The notes: generated from the letters alone by a model not told the origin. Counted from the first letter of the stretch, positions 7,700 through 16,317 are shown. The stretch: DNA of 41,849 nucleotides from an uncultured Bryobacteraceae bacterium (GCA_937920635.1 CAKZUE010000055.1:1-41849); one strand, 5' to 3'. Translations and numbers: made by a program.

Positions 7700-8224
7700 A
7701 TGAATCTGACAGAACTAGCAGAGTCTTTGCCCGCCTACGCGCGGGACCTGAAGCTGAACTTGCAGAGCGTGCTGGCGCAGCAGGAGCTCACTGAACGGCA
7801 GATCTGGACTACGGCCGCGGCCTGTGCGCTGGCCTGCCGGAACGAAACGTTGAGCCGGACGATCCTCGAGGAAGCGGCCGCGAGGCTGTCGCCGGAGCAA
7901 CTGGAGTCAGCCAAAGCGGCTTTCGCCATCATGGAGATGAACAACATCTACTACCGCTTCCGTCATATGCTCGCCAATGACGAGTACGCCAACGTTCCGG
8001 CGCGGCTGCGCATGCAGATCATCCGCACGCACGGCGGCGACCCGGTGGACTTCGAACTCGCCTGCCTGGCCGTGTCTGCGATCAACGGCTGCGAAGCCTG
8101 CATCAAGTCCCACGAAGCCGTGGTTCGTGAAAAAGGGCTCACTCCAGAAGCAGTGGTAGCCAGTGTGCGCATCGCCGCCACCCTGCACGCCGTCGCGGCA
8201 GTGCTCGACGCGCCCTGCGGCTGA
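7700..8224 (+). CDS. ahpD: Alkylhydroperoxidase AhpD
   Basis: Thiol partner that passes electrons to AhpC, with weak peroxidase activity of its own. The 174-residue, all-helical protein has the CXXC active site C131-EA-C134, H138 three residues after the motif's end, and E119, matching the proton relay known in mycobacterial AhpD (C130, C133, H137, E118). The start at 7700 has AGGAG 8 bases upstream; an in-frame ATG further upstream would run through a GC-rich linker. The intact relay and the adjacent ahpC make the pairing secure. A strong hairpin at 8281-8300 may end the operon. Confidence 0.94.
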   Translation: MNLTELAESLPAYARDLKLNLQSVLAQQELTERQIWTTAAACALACRNETLSRTILEEAAARLSPEQLESAKAAFAIMEMNNIYYRFRHMLANDEYANVPARLRMQIIRTHGGDPVDFELACLAVSAINGCEACIKSHEAVVREKGLTPEAVVASVRIAATLHAVAAVLDAPCG

Positions 8225-8265
8225 GGTCGAGATCCGCCAGGAGTGGCGCTGTTTGACCGCCGCGT

Positions 8266-8300
8266 TACACTAGAAGCAGAGGCCCTCCGCCAGGAGGGCC
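8266..8300 (+). promoter_or_regulatory. ssrA -10 box and strong hairpin before tmRNA
   Basis: TACACT at 8266-8271 is a -10-like box; a good -35 is not visible. It is followed by a perfect hairpin GGCCCTCC-GCCA-GGAGGGCC (8281-8300) and CGTTT. The hairpin is either the ahpD terminator, in which case the ssrA promoter would need to lie elsewhere, or a structured 5' leader of the tmRNA precursor removed by RNase P. Confidence 0.45.
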
Positions 8301-8316
8301 CGTTTCACGCGGGAAA

Positions 8317-8667
8317 GGGGGCGTAACGGATTCGACGGGATGGGATCGACGAAGTGAGGCGTGCCGGGTTCCGAGCTCCCGTAAAACGATCGGAAAACCA
8401 AAACTGCCAATCAGCAGTTTGCCTACGCTGCCTAATTTCTAGGCAGCCGCTGAACGGTGGCAGGCCTGCGGGCCGCCGGGAAGCGTCATCTTCGCAGGCT
8501 GGGATCCAGGTTGCCGCCTGAGGCCGAGATTCGAGATCTTCCAGGCTGGACGTTGCGAGGCCGCGCCGGTCCGGGCCGCAGCGTCGAGATCCAAAGGCCG
8601 GATACGCACGTAGGCTTGCTTCGAAGAACCATTTCGGACGCGGGTTCGACTCCCGCCGCCTCCACCA
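8317..8667 (+). ncRNA. ssrA: Transfer-messenger RNA (tmRNA)
   Basis: tmRNA rescues stalled ribosomes and tags the nascent peptide for proteolysis. The acceptor arm GGGGGCG (8317-8323) pairs with CGCCTCC before an encoded ACCA (ends 8667), with the G3-U pair typical of alanine acceptance. The 5' end reads GTAACGGATTCGACGGG and the 3' end has the T-arm GCGGGTTCGACTCCCGC. The tag frame starts at the resume codon GCC (8406) and reads ANQQFAYAA followed by TAA (8433-8435). A GCTGCCTA/TAGGCAGC hairpin wraps the stop. Total 351 bases; the following pseudoknot region is GC-rich. One-piece, not permuted. Confidence 0.97.
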
Positions 8668-8780
8668 GTCCGCCATTGAGAATCGGCCCATCTTTGGTGC
8701 CTTTCCCGGCCGCACTCCCAGGATCTCTCCGCCCGTGAACCCCCTGACGGCCCCCTTGCCAGCCTCGGGGCATATTCCAG

Positions 8781-8816
8781 AAAAATGCCGGAACCGGCAG
8801 CAATGCCGGTCCCGGC
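8781..8816 (-). terminator. Rho-independent terminator of the first paralog gene
   Basis: GCCGGAACCGGC (8787-8798), loop AGCAAT, GCCGGTCCCGGC (8805-8816): 11 of 12 positions pair. On the minus strand the stem is followed by ATTTTTC. It ends the gene at 8869-9327 and may also stop transcription coming from ssrA. Each arm is itself nearly palindromic. Confidence 0.85.
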
Positions 8817-8868
8817 TGGTTGCCGCGCCAGAGTCAGGAGGTTGTTTCGTCAGGCGCGCGGCAAAAGT

Positions 8869-9327
8869 CTACAGCCCCATCTGGAGAACGAGCCGCTCCA
8901 GCATCTGAGCGCGCGTCTCGACGGCGCGCGCGAACTGCCGGGCGCTGTTGCGGGAGCTCTTCGAGTCGCTGCCCTCCAGCATATTCTTCTTGTTGTTGAG
9001 CATGATGTGGAGCGTTTCCGCGGCGGTCTTCGCCGTGGCCAGCGTCTCCTGCTGCCGTGCATTCAGCACCGCCGTGCCTTCGAGCTCGTTCAGAAGCCCG
9101 CGAATCGCCTCGGCGTGACGCTCCAGCGCAGCCGTCCGCTCTTCGAGTCCGCTCAGATCGTTGCCGCGGCGCAACTGCATCACTGCCGCAGACGCCTGCT
9201 CCCTGGCCGACCGCGATTCGCTCAACAGCCGCTGCCCAATCTCGCGGCCCGCGTTCGCATCCGCCCCCATCAGGGTTCCGCCCGCCATCAGGGCGCCCAG
9301 GATTGCCATGCTCAGCCACTTCGTCAT
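8869..9327 (-). CDS. Secreted helical protein, paralog family copy 1
   Basis: A 152-residue protein: signal peptide (MTKWLSMAILGALMAGGTLMGADA) then an almost entirely helical, charged mature part. The start at 9327 is chosen because AGAGGG lies 7 bases upstream. It shares a layout with the next two genes: IGQRLLSESRSAREQAS, ERTAALERHAEAIRGLLNELEG, LNARQQETLATAKTAAETLHIMLNNKKNML, and a final helix ending LVLQMGL. No cysteine occurs in the mature part. Function is unknown; a periplasmic three- or four-helix bundle is plausible. It has its own terminator and an AT-rich upstream region, so it can be expressed alone. Confidence 0.82.
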   Translation of the reverse strand: MTKWLSMAILGALMAGGTLMGADANAGREIGQRLLSESRSAREQASAAVMQLRRGNDLSGLEERTAALERHAEAIRGLLNELEGTAVLNARQQETLATAKTAAETLHIMLNNKKNMLEGSDSKSSRNSARQFARAVETRAQMLERLVLQMGL

Positions 9328-9420
9328 CCTCATACCCTCTGGTTGGATTTTCGGGCCGCCGTCTCTGCTCCCGTGAGCCTCAGCGACGTTCGTCATTCCG
9401 TTGGACGACGACGACCGCTA

Positions 9421-9460
9421 GTTGGATACATGTATTCAAACATATAGAATATTTAACGAA
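9421..9460 (-). promoter_or_regulatory. AT-rich promoter region with ATACATGTAT palindrome
   Basis: A sharply AT-rich stretch in a GC-rich background, about 95-130 bases upstream of the first paralog start. It contains the perfect 10-bp palindrome ATACATGTAT (9426-9435) and several TATATG/TTAAAT-like hexamers. I cannot fix one promoter, but it is the only likely site for this gene and the palindrome may be an operator. Confidence 0.45.
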
Positions 9461-9534
9461 TGAGTGTGCCCGCTGGCCTCCGTATGCACCACCCCTCTCC
9501 GGCTACTCTCCGGTTCTCCGGGGTGATCGGCGAG

Positions 9535-9558
9535 GGGCGGCACAAAGCCGTGCCGCCC
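9535..9558. other. Intergenic hairpin between paralog copies 1 and 2
   Basis: GGGCGGCAC (9535-9543), loop AAAGCC, GTGCCGCCC (9550-9558): 9 bp, perfect. It lies in the 382-base gap 9328-9709, between the AT-rich promoter region and the terminator of the next gene. Nearby (about 9496-9521) CTCTCCGG/CTCCGG occurs three times in close tandem. No gene or known riboswitch core was recognised in this gap. Confidence 0.4.
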
Positions 9559-9628
9559 GGCTCACGCAGGTACCTGATGACGGCAGTTGGCGCGCCGGCG
9601 TTCGGAGCATGGGGCCGGAGCGGGGCGC

Positions 9629-9656
9629 AAAAAAAACAGCCCCCGGCGGGGGCTGT
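9629..9656 (-). terminator. Rho-independent terminator of the second paralog gene
   Basis: ACAGCCCCC (9636-9644), loop GGC, GGGGGCTGT (9648-9656). On the minus strand the stem is followed by an unbroken run of eight T (9636-9629, first base shared with the stem). A textbook terminator 54 bases after the stop. Confidence 0.92.
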
Positions 9657-9709
9657 CCGGTTCCGCCGCTGGGCCGCGCGCCCGGCGGCCGACTGGGAAA
9701 ATGCCTGGA

Positions 9710-10174
9710 TTACAGGCCGAGCTTGGCGATGGTCTTCTCGATCATCTCCGCCCGCTGCGCCACGCCGATCGCCTGATAGCGGACGTTGTCGCGGTCGCGC
9801 GGCGAAGTCACCGAGGCGAGCATCTGCTTCTTGTTCTCGATGAACACGTTGAGGATCTCGGCCACCTTGCGCGCCGTTTCAAGCTGCTGGCGCTGCCTGG
9901 CCGTCAACGTTGCGCCTTTGGATTCCAGATCACCGATGAGTTGCCGGATCGACGCCGCGTGCTCTTCGAGCACCGGGATCTGGTCGCGAACAGCGCCTGT
10001 GTCCGCCGTCTTGCGGAGCTGTTCGGCGATCTGCATGGCCATATCGCGCGTGGTCCTGGACTCCGCGATCAGCTTTTGAGCCATGTCCTTGAGGCTGGCC
10101 TGCGAATCCGCATCCGCCGCCAGAAGAGTAGCGGCGCAAAGCATCGCAGGCGCGAGCTTCCACAAGCTTCGCAT
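9710..10174 (-). CDS. Secreted helical protein, paralog family copy 2
   Basis: A 154-residue protein: signal peptide (MRSLWKLAPAMLCAATLLAADA), then helical segments matching copy 1: MAQKLIAESRTTRDMAMQIA, VLEEHAASIRQLIGDLESKG, LTARQRQQLETARKVAEILNVFIENKKQML, and a last helix ending IAKLGL. The ENKKQML/NNKKNML and xLGL/QMGL signatures show homology to copy 1. The start at 10174 has GGAGG 7 bases upstream; the longer frame adds an Ala-rich non-conserved stretch. No cysteine in the mature part. Function is unknown. Confidence 0.82.
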   Translation of the reverse strand: MRSLWKLAPAMLCAATLLAADADSQASLKDMAQKLIAESRTTRDMAMQIAEQLRKTADTGAVRDQIPVLEEHAASIRQLIGDLESKGATLTARQRQQLETARKVAEILNVFIENKKQMLASVTSPRDRDNVRYQAIGVAQRAEMIEKTIAKLGL

Positions 10175-10225
10175 CGCATTTCCTCCTTCAAGCTGAATGT
10201 GGGATTCGGGATCGCGCGCCGGGAG

Positions 10226-10247
10226 GGCCGCTCGGGCGGGAGCGGCC
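10226..10247. other. GC-rich hairpin between paralog copies 2 and 3
   Basis: GGCCGCTC (10226-10233), loop GGGCGG, GAGCGGCC (10240-10247). It lies after the third copy in transcription order but lacks a T-run, so it is at best a weak or rho-assisted terminator. Confidence 0.35.
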
Positions 10248-10309
10248 GCAGCCGCCACGCAACTTGATTGACGATGCGTCCCTGGACCAGGTTTCAGCCG
10301 GTCGGAGCC

Positions 10310-10774
10310 TCACTGCCTCCGCCGGAACGGTTCGAGAACCTCTTCCAGTTGCCCAGCCCGCCTTTGCGCGCATTCGGCGCCGGTGCGCACCTCGCCCCAA
10401 ACATCCGGCGAACTTCCTGCCAGCGAGTCCGCGGCTGATTCCATGCAGCCGTTCAGGATTGTCGCCACCGACCAGGACCGCCGCAGCGCGCTCTGTTGCG
10501 CCTCCGGCATCTTGTCGTAGAATGCATCGAGCTCTTCGATGAGTTTCCGGATCTGCCTGGCCTGCGCCACCGCCTGCGCCGCCAGCGCCTGCACTGCCTG
10601 CCGGTCCGGCTGCTTCTTCTCCACCTCTTTGATCAGACTGGATGAGTGATTCCTGACGGTCTGGATCGCAGCCAGCATCTCGTGCGCCACCGCCGTCAAA
10701 TCGCGTGCGGCGGGCTGCGTCTGCGCGGACGCAACCACCGAACTGACAACCAGCAGGCGAAGAATCGCCTTCAT
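10310..10774 (-). CDS. Secreted helical protein, paralog family copy 3 (divergent)
   Basis: A 154-residue protein: signal peptide (MKAILRLLVVSSVVASA), then helices in the same order as copies 1 and 2: LTAVAHEMLAAIQTVRNHSSSLIKEVEK, AVAQARQIRKLIEELDAFYDKM, QSALRRSWSVATILNGCMESA and a final helix ending VLEPFRRRQ. It is more distant, carries two cysteines and lacks the KKxML motif. The start at 10774 is supported by AGGAGGTG 10 bases upstream. It lies 131 bases from the S9 peptidase stop, transcribed in the same direction. Function is unknown. Confidence 0.78.
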   Translation of the reverse strand: MKAILRLLVVSSVVASAQTQPAARDLTAVAHEMLAAIQTVRNHSSSLIKEVEKKQPDRQAVQALAAQAVAQARQIRKLIEELDAFYDKMPEAQQSALRRSWSVATILNGCMESAADSLAGSSPDVWGEVRTGAECAQRRAGQLEEVLEPFRRRQ

Positions 10775-10905
10775 GAATCTGACACCTCCTGCCATGCCTG
10801 CGGAAGAGAAATCCCCGTCGCGCCGTGCAGGCGCTGCCGGGTCCATGAAGCGGGACTCATCGTCCCCGTGTCTATCGACGTCCTGCCCTGGTTTTCTGTT
10901 ACGCC

Positions 10906-13323
10906 TCACTCCGATGCCGCTTTGCCCCCGGAATTTTTCACATGACGGTCGAACCATGTGAGCATCTCCCAGATGGCGTGCTCGACGCTCTCGCGCCCCA
11001 GGTAGCCGTGGCTCTCGTGCGGCAGCATCACCAGGCGCACGGTGCCGCCGTTGCCGCGCACCGCCTGGTAGAGCCGTTCCGAATTGATCGGGAACGTGCC
11101 GGGGTTGTTGTCCGCCTCGCCGTGGATCAGCAGGATGGGATCCTTGATCTGATCGGCGTAAGTGAACGGCGACATCTTGATGTAAATGTCGCGCGCCTGC
11201 CAGAACGTGCGCCGCTCGCTCTGGAACCCGAACGGCGTCAGCGTCCGGTTGTACGCGCCTGAGCGCGCCACGCCTGCCTTGAACAGCCGCGTATGGGCCA
11301 GCAGGTTTGCCGTCATGAACGCGCCGTAGCTGTGCCCGCTCACCCCCAACCGGTTGCGGTCCGTGACGCCCATTTCAACGGCCTTGTCGATGGCGGCTTC
11401 CGCGCCCATGACGAGCTGCTCGATATAGGTGTTGTTCACGGTCTCCGGATCGCCGACGATCGGGATGGTGGCGTTGTTGAGGATCGCGTAGCCCGCCAGC
11501 AGCAGGAACATGTGGGAGGCTCCGCGCATCTGCACATAGCGCTGCGTAGAGCCGCCGATCTGTCCGGCGGTGTCGGCATCGGTGTACTCCAGCGGGTAGG
11601 CCCACAGAATTGTGGGCAGCCGCTGGCCTTCCTGATAGCCTGGCGGGAGCATCAGCGTGAAGGAGAGCTGCACGCCGTCCTTGCGCTTGTAGGTCACCAG
11701 TTGCTGCCGGATGCCGCGCAACTGCGGCGTAGTGTCTTTGAAGTCCGTGAGCGCGCGCCGCTGGTCGCTGCCGCGGGTGCGGATGTACAGGTTGGGCGGC
11801 GAATCGGGCGTCTCATAGCGAGTGAGGAACCGCGAGCCGTCTTCGCTCAGCAGCGCCGCGAAGCTCTCGTAGCCCTTCTCGCCCGCGCGGAACAGCCGCT
11901 CGGTCTCGCCCGTCTCGATCCTGAAGCGGTCCAGAAACGGGCGGTCGCCCTGCGGTGTCGCGCCTTCGCCCGCAAGGAAGATCCAGTCGCCGCTCTGGTG
12001 CATCACGCTGCGCCCGTTGGCGAGCGTCTTCATCACCGGCATGCCGGGATTGCGGTAGCGGTCCTGCATGTTGCGCGACCAGATCACCTTGGGCGCGGCG
12101 CCAGGGTCGTCGAGGAAGATGCGCACGGTCTCCACCCAGCGGCGGTCGCGGTCGTAGTCGGTGACCAGCGCCAGCCCGCCGCGCTCGCCGTAGATCACGC
12201 CGCGGGCGCGTTGCTTCGTTTTGTAAATCTCTCGCGCGGGTTCGTTGAACGGCGCTTTCAGCAGCATCAACCGGTCGCGGTGCGGGACTTTCTTGCGCGG
12301 ATCGCCGTCGTCGAGCGCTTCCCACCACACCAGCGTTGCGCCCTCGGTGGGACGCCAGCTCACGTTGCGCGGTCCGACGGGCACGCCCTCGATGGGCACG
12401 CGGTCGGCGAGCGGCGCCGAATGGACTTTGTGGGCGAGCTTGCCCGTGCGGTCCCAGACTTCGGTTTCACGCGGGAACGCCGTGTAGGGGTGCAAATAGG
12501 AAAACGGCCTATGGATCCACTCCACCAGCAGGTAGCGCCCGTCGGGCGAAGGCTCGGCATCGGCGAAGATCTTCGGCTCGCCCACCGGCTGCACGCGCAG
12601 CGTATTGGCGTTGACGATGGCGAGCTGCGAGGTGCAGTAGTACTCGAACAGCCTTTCGTCGTAAGCGCTCGAGAGCATGTCCTGATAAGTGCGCACCGGA
12701 CCGGATTGCCCCGCTGACTCCTGCACGTTCGGTCCAACCGGCGCGGCGGGCTTCGCCGGAGGCGCGCCGCGCTTGGCGGGCACGGTGCGGACCAGCAGCT
12801 CCTCGCTGCCGCTCCACCAGCCGGTGATGCCGTCCATGGTGTCGTCGATGCGCAACCCCGGCACGCGCCTCAGCGCGGAGGAATCCACTGCGCCGAAGTA
12901 GAGCTCCACAGCGGTGGGCGTGTAGCCGAGCAGGGCGAAGCGCTTCCCGTCCGGACTCCAGGTGGGGGATGTCAGCCGCACGCCCGCCGGCAGCGCAATC
13001 TTCATCTCAGCGCCAGTCTCGATGGACTTGACGCTGAGCCCCGTCACTGTCAGCGGCGGCAGGTGCCTGCCGTTGTTGGCCGGATTGATGCGCAGCCCTG
13101 CCAGCCGGTGCATCGGCTTGGCCAGCTCGGCAACCGGCGGCATGAGTTCGCGGTCCACGATCAGCACGTGCGTGCGCGAGGGATTGATCAGTGTCAGCGG
13201 CGGCGCCGGGGCGTGCAGGACGTCGAGAATCTCTTTCGGCGGCTTTTGGTAAGGAAACTCGTCGGCGGGCGCGAGCCCGGCGCACACAACCAGAGTCAGG
13301 AACAGTCTGCGCCTGATCTTCAT
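10906..13323 (-). CDS. Secreted S9-family serine peptidase (glutamyl-endopeptidase-like)
   Basis: An 805-residue exported peptidase of the prolyl-oligopeptidase clan. Signal peptide at 1-20 (RRRLFLTLVVCAGLAPA). Residues about 40-560 form the beta-propeller-type lid (repeated SPDGKRF, SPDGRYL and DGSRFL blades). The C-terminal alpha/beta hydrolase has the nucleophile in GHSYG (S665), the acid in HGEADNN (D738) and His in HESHGY (H772). Domain order and the VSGHSYGAFMTANLLAHT block resemble plant and bacterial glutamyl endopeptidases (S9D) more than classical POP. It probably degrades peptides in the periplasm. A long run of Pro/Ala (about 180-195) interrupts a propeller blade. Confidence 0.9.
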   Translation of the reverse strand: MKIRRRLFLTLVVCAGLAPADEFPYQKPPKEILDVLHAPAPPLTLINPSRTHVLIVDRELMPPVAELAKPMHRLAGLRINPANNGRHLPPLTVTGLSVKSIETGAEMKIALPAGVRLTSPTWSPDGKRFALLGYTPTAVELYFGAVDSSALRRVPGLRIDDTMDGITGWWSGSEELLVRTVPAKRGAPPAKPAAPVGPNVQESAGQSGPVRTYQDMLSSAYDERLFEYYCTSQLAIVNANTLRVQPVGEPKIFADAEPSPDGRYLLVEWIHRPFSYLHPYTAFPRETEVWDRTGKLAHKVHSAPLADRVPIEGVPVGPRNVSWRPTEGATLVWWEALDDGDPRKKVPHRDRLMLLKAPFNEPAREIYKTKQRARGVIYGERGGLALVTDYDRDRRWVETVRIFLDDPGAAPKVIWSRNMQDRYRNPGMPVMKTLANGRSVMHQSGDWIFLAGEGATPQGDRPFLDRFRIETGETERLFRAGEKGYESFAALLSEDGSRFLTRYETPDSPPNLYIRTRGSDQRRALTDFKDTTPQLRGIRQQLVTYKRKDGVQLSFTLMLPPGYQEGQRLPTILWAYPLEYTDADTAGQIGGSTQRYVQMRGASHMFLLLAGYAILNNATIPIVGDPETVNNTYIEQLVMGAEAAIDKAVEMGVTDRNRLGVSGHSYGAFMTANLLAHTRLFKAGVARSGAYNRTLTPFGFQSERRTFWQARDIYIKMSPFTYADQIKDPILLIHGEADNNPGTFPINSERLYQAVRGNGGTVRLVMLPHESHGYLGRESVEHAIWEMLTWFDRHVKNSGGKAASE

Positions 13324-13379
13324 AGTCCGGTCCTTTGGTGAGAGTGGAACGATGCGAGTATATCAATCCGGGCCGGCGG

Positions 13380-15143
13380 TCACGAATGAGCCGCTGCGCC
13401 GGGTGGGGCGCCGCCGCGCGCCGCTTCCCTTGTCAGGCGCGGCATCCAGATCAGCAGGGCGCCGAACAGGAGCAGCGAAACGACGATGGCGAACGGTTGG
13501 GCTTGCGGCAAGTCCTGCATGAAGACCTTGTATGTCGCCACAAGCGTCAGCAGCCAGGCCATCCATTTCAGTTCTTCGCGGCGCCAATGCTGGAATCCGA
13601 ATCCTGCCGCCGCCGCCACAACCGCCAGCACCGCCGTCAGCAGTGTCGGGCAGAAATGCCGGGTTCCGGGCGCCGCACTGCACCAGTGGCCCACGGCCAC
13701 AGCGCCCGCCGCAGCCAGAGACCACAGCGCTCCCGCTCCCAGCAGCAGACTCGCCAGCCGGTAGACGGCCGTGCAGTGCGCCGGTCTTTCGCTTCTCAGC
13801 AGGAATCCGTAACCGGCCAAAGCCCCGGCCGCTGCGATCCACATGGCCGGCTCGGCAACGCTGGCTTCGTGCGGCCCGCGGCCCAGGAAACTCACGTTGG
13901 CCCGCGCGGCAAGCCCGGAGACGATGACCGCAAGCGAAGCGTAGATGCCCGCATGCAGCTTCAGCAGCATGCGGCCTGACTCTCGCCCGGCGAGCACAAA
14001 GGCCGCCGCCAGCACAACCCACAACAGAACGCGGAGGGCGGCCCCGAACAACAGCCCGCTCGAGGCCAGCACCAGCGCCAGCCCGAAGGTCGCATAGCTG
14101 TAGAAATTCCGGTCGTTCCTCGACTGGCGTTCCAGGAACGCGAACGAGACCACATAGCAAAGGATTCCGAAGAACCCGCAAAACAGGCCCGCGGCCAGAA
14201 CCGCCCGCGGGTGCCCCTGCGCCACCGTGAGCGCGCCCCACACGCCGATGCCGAGCGCCACAGCCGCCTGGGCCAGTTCGAACACGGAAATCCGAAATCC
14301 CCGCAGGAGTGTCCTCACCATCGTGCTGGCCAGGTAGATCCCAACAAGAGCCACATGGGCTCCGATCGCCTCCGTCCGGCCTATGGGCGCATAGCCCTCC
14401 AGGCTGCCCGGCGGCCTGGTGGCGACGAATGTCAACAGCAGCACGGCCAGGTTCGCCAGCCCAGCCACGATCCATCGCTCTCCCAGATAATGTTCCAGAC
14501 ACGCCGAGACCTCGACGGCTGCCGCCAGCGCCAGCAGCCCCGCCGTGTAGGGAACCACGTCATGCGTGCGGATCAGAAACGCAGCGCTCAGCAGCATTCC
14601 GGCCAGCGAGCCGATCAGCGCCACCGCCGTCTGGTTCTTGCGCCAGGAGATCGCCAGCGCCATCCCCGCGAACAGCACCAGAACTCCGGCCGTCTGCCAG
14701 GACGTGGTCGCCTGAAACCGCAGGTGCGCCTCCCACAGCAGAGGGCCCAGAATGAGTGCTGAGGTGAACGCCCGCACCCTCATGGTCAGCGCTTCTTCCG
14801 CCGGAGTGCGAGCCGCCCAAACCAGCCACGCCAAGGCGTACACCAGACCGAGCGCCACGCCCACGGCGGGCGCCAGCGTTCCGCTTTCGGTCAAAGCCCG
14901 CAGCAGGTAGGCGGCTGCCAGTCCCAGAAGCGACTTGCCCGCGAGCGCGGGAAGACCGCCCGCCTCCGGCAGGCGCAGCTCCGGCAACTCCGCTGAGGCT
15001 TCGGCGGCGGGGGCTGCCGCCCATGCGGCGCCATCCGCCATTCCCAGCCGGTGCTCGATTTCCGTTAGCCGGGCTTCGATCCGGTCCAACCTTTCCTCAA
15101 AGCCGCCTTGCGCCTCTTTATGGGGCGGCGGGACAGACGCCAT
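13380..15143 (-). CDS. DUF2339-type polytopic membrane protein
   Basis: A 587-residue protein with an N-terminal coiled coil (FEERLDRIEARLTEIEHRLG, about 15-34), an acidic Ala/Pro linker, and about 16 hydrophobic segments from residue 68 to 570. Coiled coil plus many membrane helices is the DUF2339 pattern; function of that family is unknown. It is the last gene of the cytochrome/FeS/NrfD operon: its ATG lies 26 bases inside the end of the nrfD-like gene, with GGAGGAGGGAG about 8 bases upstream. The coupling suggests a role in assembly or use of that respiratory module, or cell-envelope work under the same control (inference). Confidence 0.8.
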   Translation of the reverse strand: MASVPPPHKEAQGGFEERLDRIEARLTEIEHRLGMADGAAWAAAPAAEASAELPELRLPEAGGLPALAGKSLLGLAAAYLLRALTESGTLAPAVGVALGLVYALAWLVWAARTPAEEALTMRVRAFTSALILGPLLWEAHLRFQATTSWQTAGVLVLFAGMALAISWRKNQTAVALIGSLAGMLLSAAFLIRTHDVVPYTAGLLALAAAVEVSACLEHYLGERWIVAGLANLAVLLLTFVATRPPGSLEGYAPIGRTEAIGAHVALVGIYLASTMVRTLLRGFRISVFELAQAAVALGIGVWGALTVAQGHPRAVLAAGLFCGFFGILCYVVSFAFLERQSRNDRNFYSYATFGLALVLASSGLLFGAALRVLLWVVLAAAFVLAGRESGRMLLKLHAGIYASLAVIVSGLAARANVSFLGRGPHEASVAEPAMWIAAAGALAGYGFLLRSERPAHCTAVYRLASLLLGAGALWSLAAAGAVAVGHWCSAAPGTRHFCPTLLTAVLAVVAAAAGFGFQHWRREELKWMAWLLTLVATYKVFMQDLPQAQPFAIVVSLLLFGALLIWMPRLTREAARGGAPPGAAAHS

Positions 15144-16317
15144 CTCGGTCTCCCTCCTCCGGCTTCCACGGAGGCAGCAGTTTCACGAGCGCCCACAGAA
15201 TGGCGAACGGGAGCAGCATCAGCACGATGGCCGGCAGCAGTCCTTCCCGGGTGGCGAAATCGAGCTTGTAGGACGTGTATCCCAGATAGCTCTTCGAAAA
15301 GAGCTGGCCCCCGATGACGACATTCCACCGCATCGCAAAGATCCCGACCAGCGTCAGGAGCCCCGCCGCCACGTACATGCGCTTCCGCGCGGTCTCGCTG
15401 AATCTCCACACGAGCACCGCCGCCAGCAGGGCCAGCGGCACGCAGGTGCCCAGCACGATCTGGATCACCACCTGCGAGGTCCACAGCCGCGAGTGCACCA
15501 TGAAATCCAGGCTCCGGAACGATTCATCGGCCTCGTAAATCCGGTGAACCAAATCCAGCATTTCCAGGGAAAAATCGATGAGAAAAACAAAAAACAGGTA
15601 TTTGGCGATGGTGTCCAGGCACAGCATATCCACCTTTTTCCCCTGCATGTACATGGCGGCCATATAGAGCAGCATGACCGCGGCGATGCCGGAGACCATC
15701 GCCGAAAACAGAAAGACGATCGGCATCAGCGGCGTCGACCACCAGGCATTCGCCTTGACCGACCCGAAGATGAAGCCCACATACCCGTGCAGCAGGAAGG
15801 CGGAGGGAATGCCGATGATGGTGATCCAGTACCCCACCCGGTCGTCCACCGCCCTCGCCTCTTCGCTGATGTTCATCGATCCCAGCGTGAGCGCCCGGTA
15901 CAGCCAGCGCCTCCAGCCTGTCTCCACCGCCGCCATCCGCACGATGTCAGCCCGGTAATCCAGCCAGATCTCCGCCAGCAGCACGACCAGCAGGTACCAG
16001 AGATAGACGAACCCGAACATCGCCATGGCGGAAGAGCGGTGCGGCGTCAGGTACATTTCGAAGCTCCGCTCGGGATGCCCCAGATGGAGTTGCAGGGGCA
16101 GCGGCGCCACCAGCAGGAACGCCAGCGCCGTCAGCAATGCCAGCCGGTAAGTGGGCTTCACCGCTTTCACCCGGAACACCCGTTCGAGCGAGGCGAGGAT
16201 GAAGGCGCCCGCCACGAGCCCCGTGATGTAGGGATACAGAACGATGAGCAGGCTCCATTGCAGCTCCACCTCATTCGGATACATGAAGCCTTCCACGCCC
16301 GGCACCGGCGTCATCAT
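15118..16317 (-). CDS. NrfD/PsrC-family quinol-interacting membrane subunit
   Basis: A 399-residue integral membrane protein of the NrfD/PsrC family, which exchanges electrons between the quinone pool and a periplasmic FeS protein. About nine to ten membrane helices are visible, beginning ELQWSLLIVLYPYITGLVAGAFILASL and containing the family PLQLHLGHPERSFEMYLTPHRSSAMAMFGFVYLWYLLVVLL segment with its His/Arg-rich loop. The start at 16317 has AAGGAGG 9 bases upstream; a second ATG follows at once. It lies 16 bases after the FeS-protein gene. Together they match the NrfC-NrfD pair of nitrite or polysulfide reductase systems, but no catalytic subunit is present. Confidence 0.88.
   Translation of the reverse strand: MMTPVPGVEGFMYPNEVELQWSLLIVLYPYITGLVAGAFILASLERVFRVKAVKPTYRLALLTALAFLLVAPLPLQLHLGHPERSFEMYLTPHRSSAMAMFGFVYLWYLLVVLLAEIWLDYRADIVRMAAVETGWRRWLYRALTLGSMNISEEARAVDDRVGYWITIIGIPSAFLLHGYVGFIFGSVKANAWWSTPLMPIVFLFSAMVSGIAAVMLLYMAAMYMQGKKVDMLCLDTIAKYLFFVFLIDFSLEMLDLVHRIYEADESFRSLDFMVHSRLWTSQVVIQIVLGTCVPLALLAAVLVWRFSETARKRMYVAAGLLTLVGIFAMRWNVVIGGQLFSKSYLGYTSYKLDFATREGLLPAIVLMLLPFAILWALVKLLPPWKPEEGDRDGVCPAAP

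Noticed and set aside
9461-9628. Cyclic-di-GMP riboswitch in the gap between paralogs
   Set aside because: The hairpin is present but the GEMM core elements were not found.
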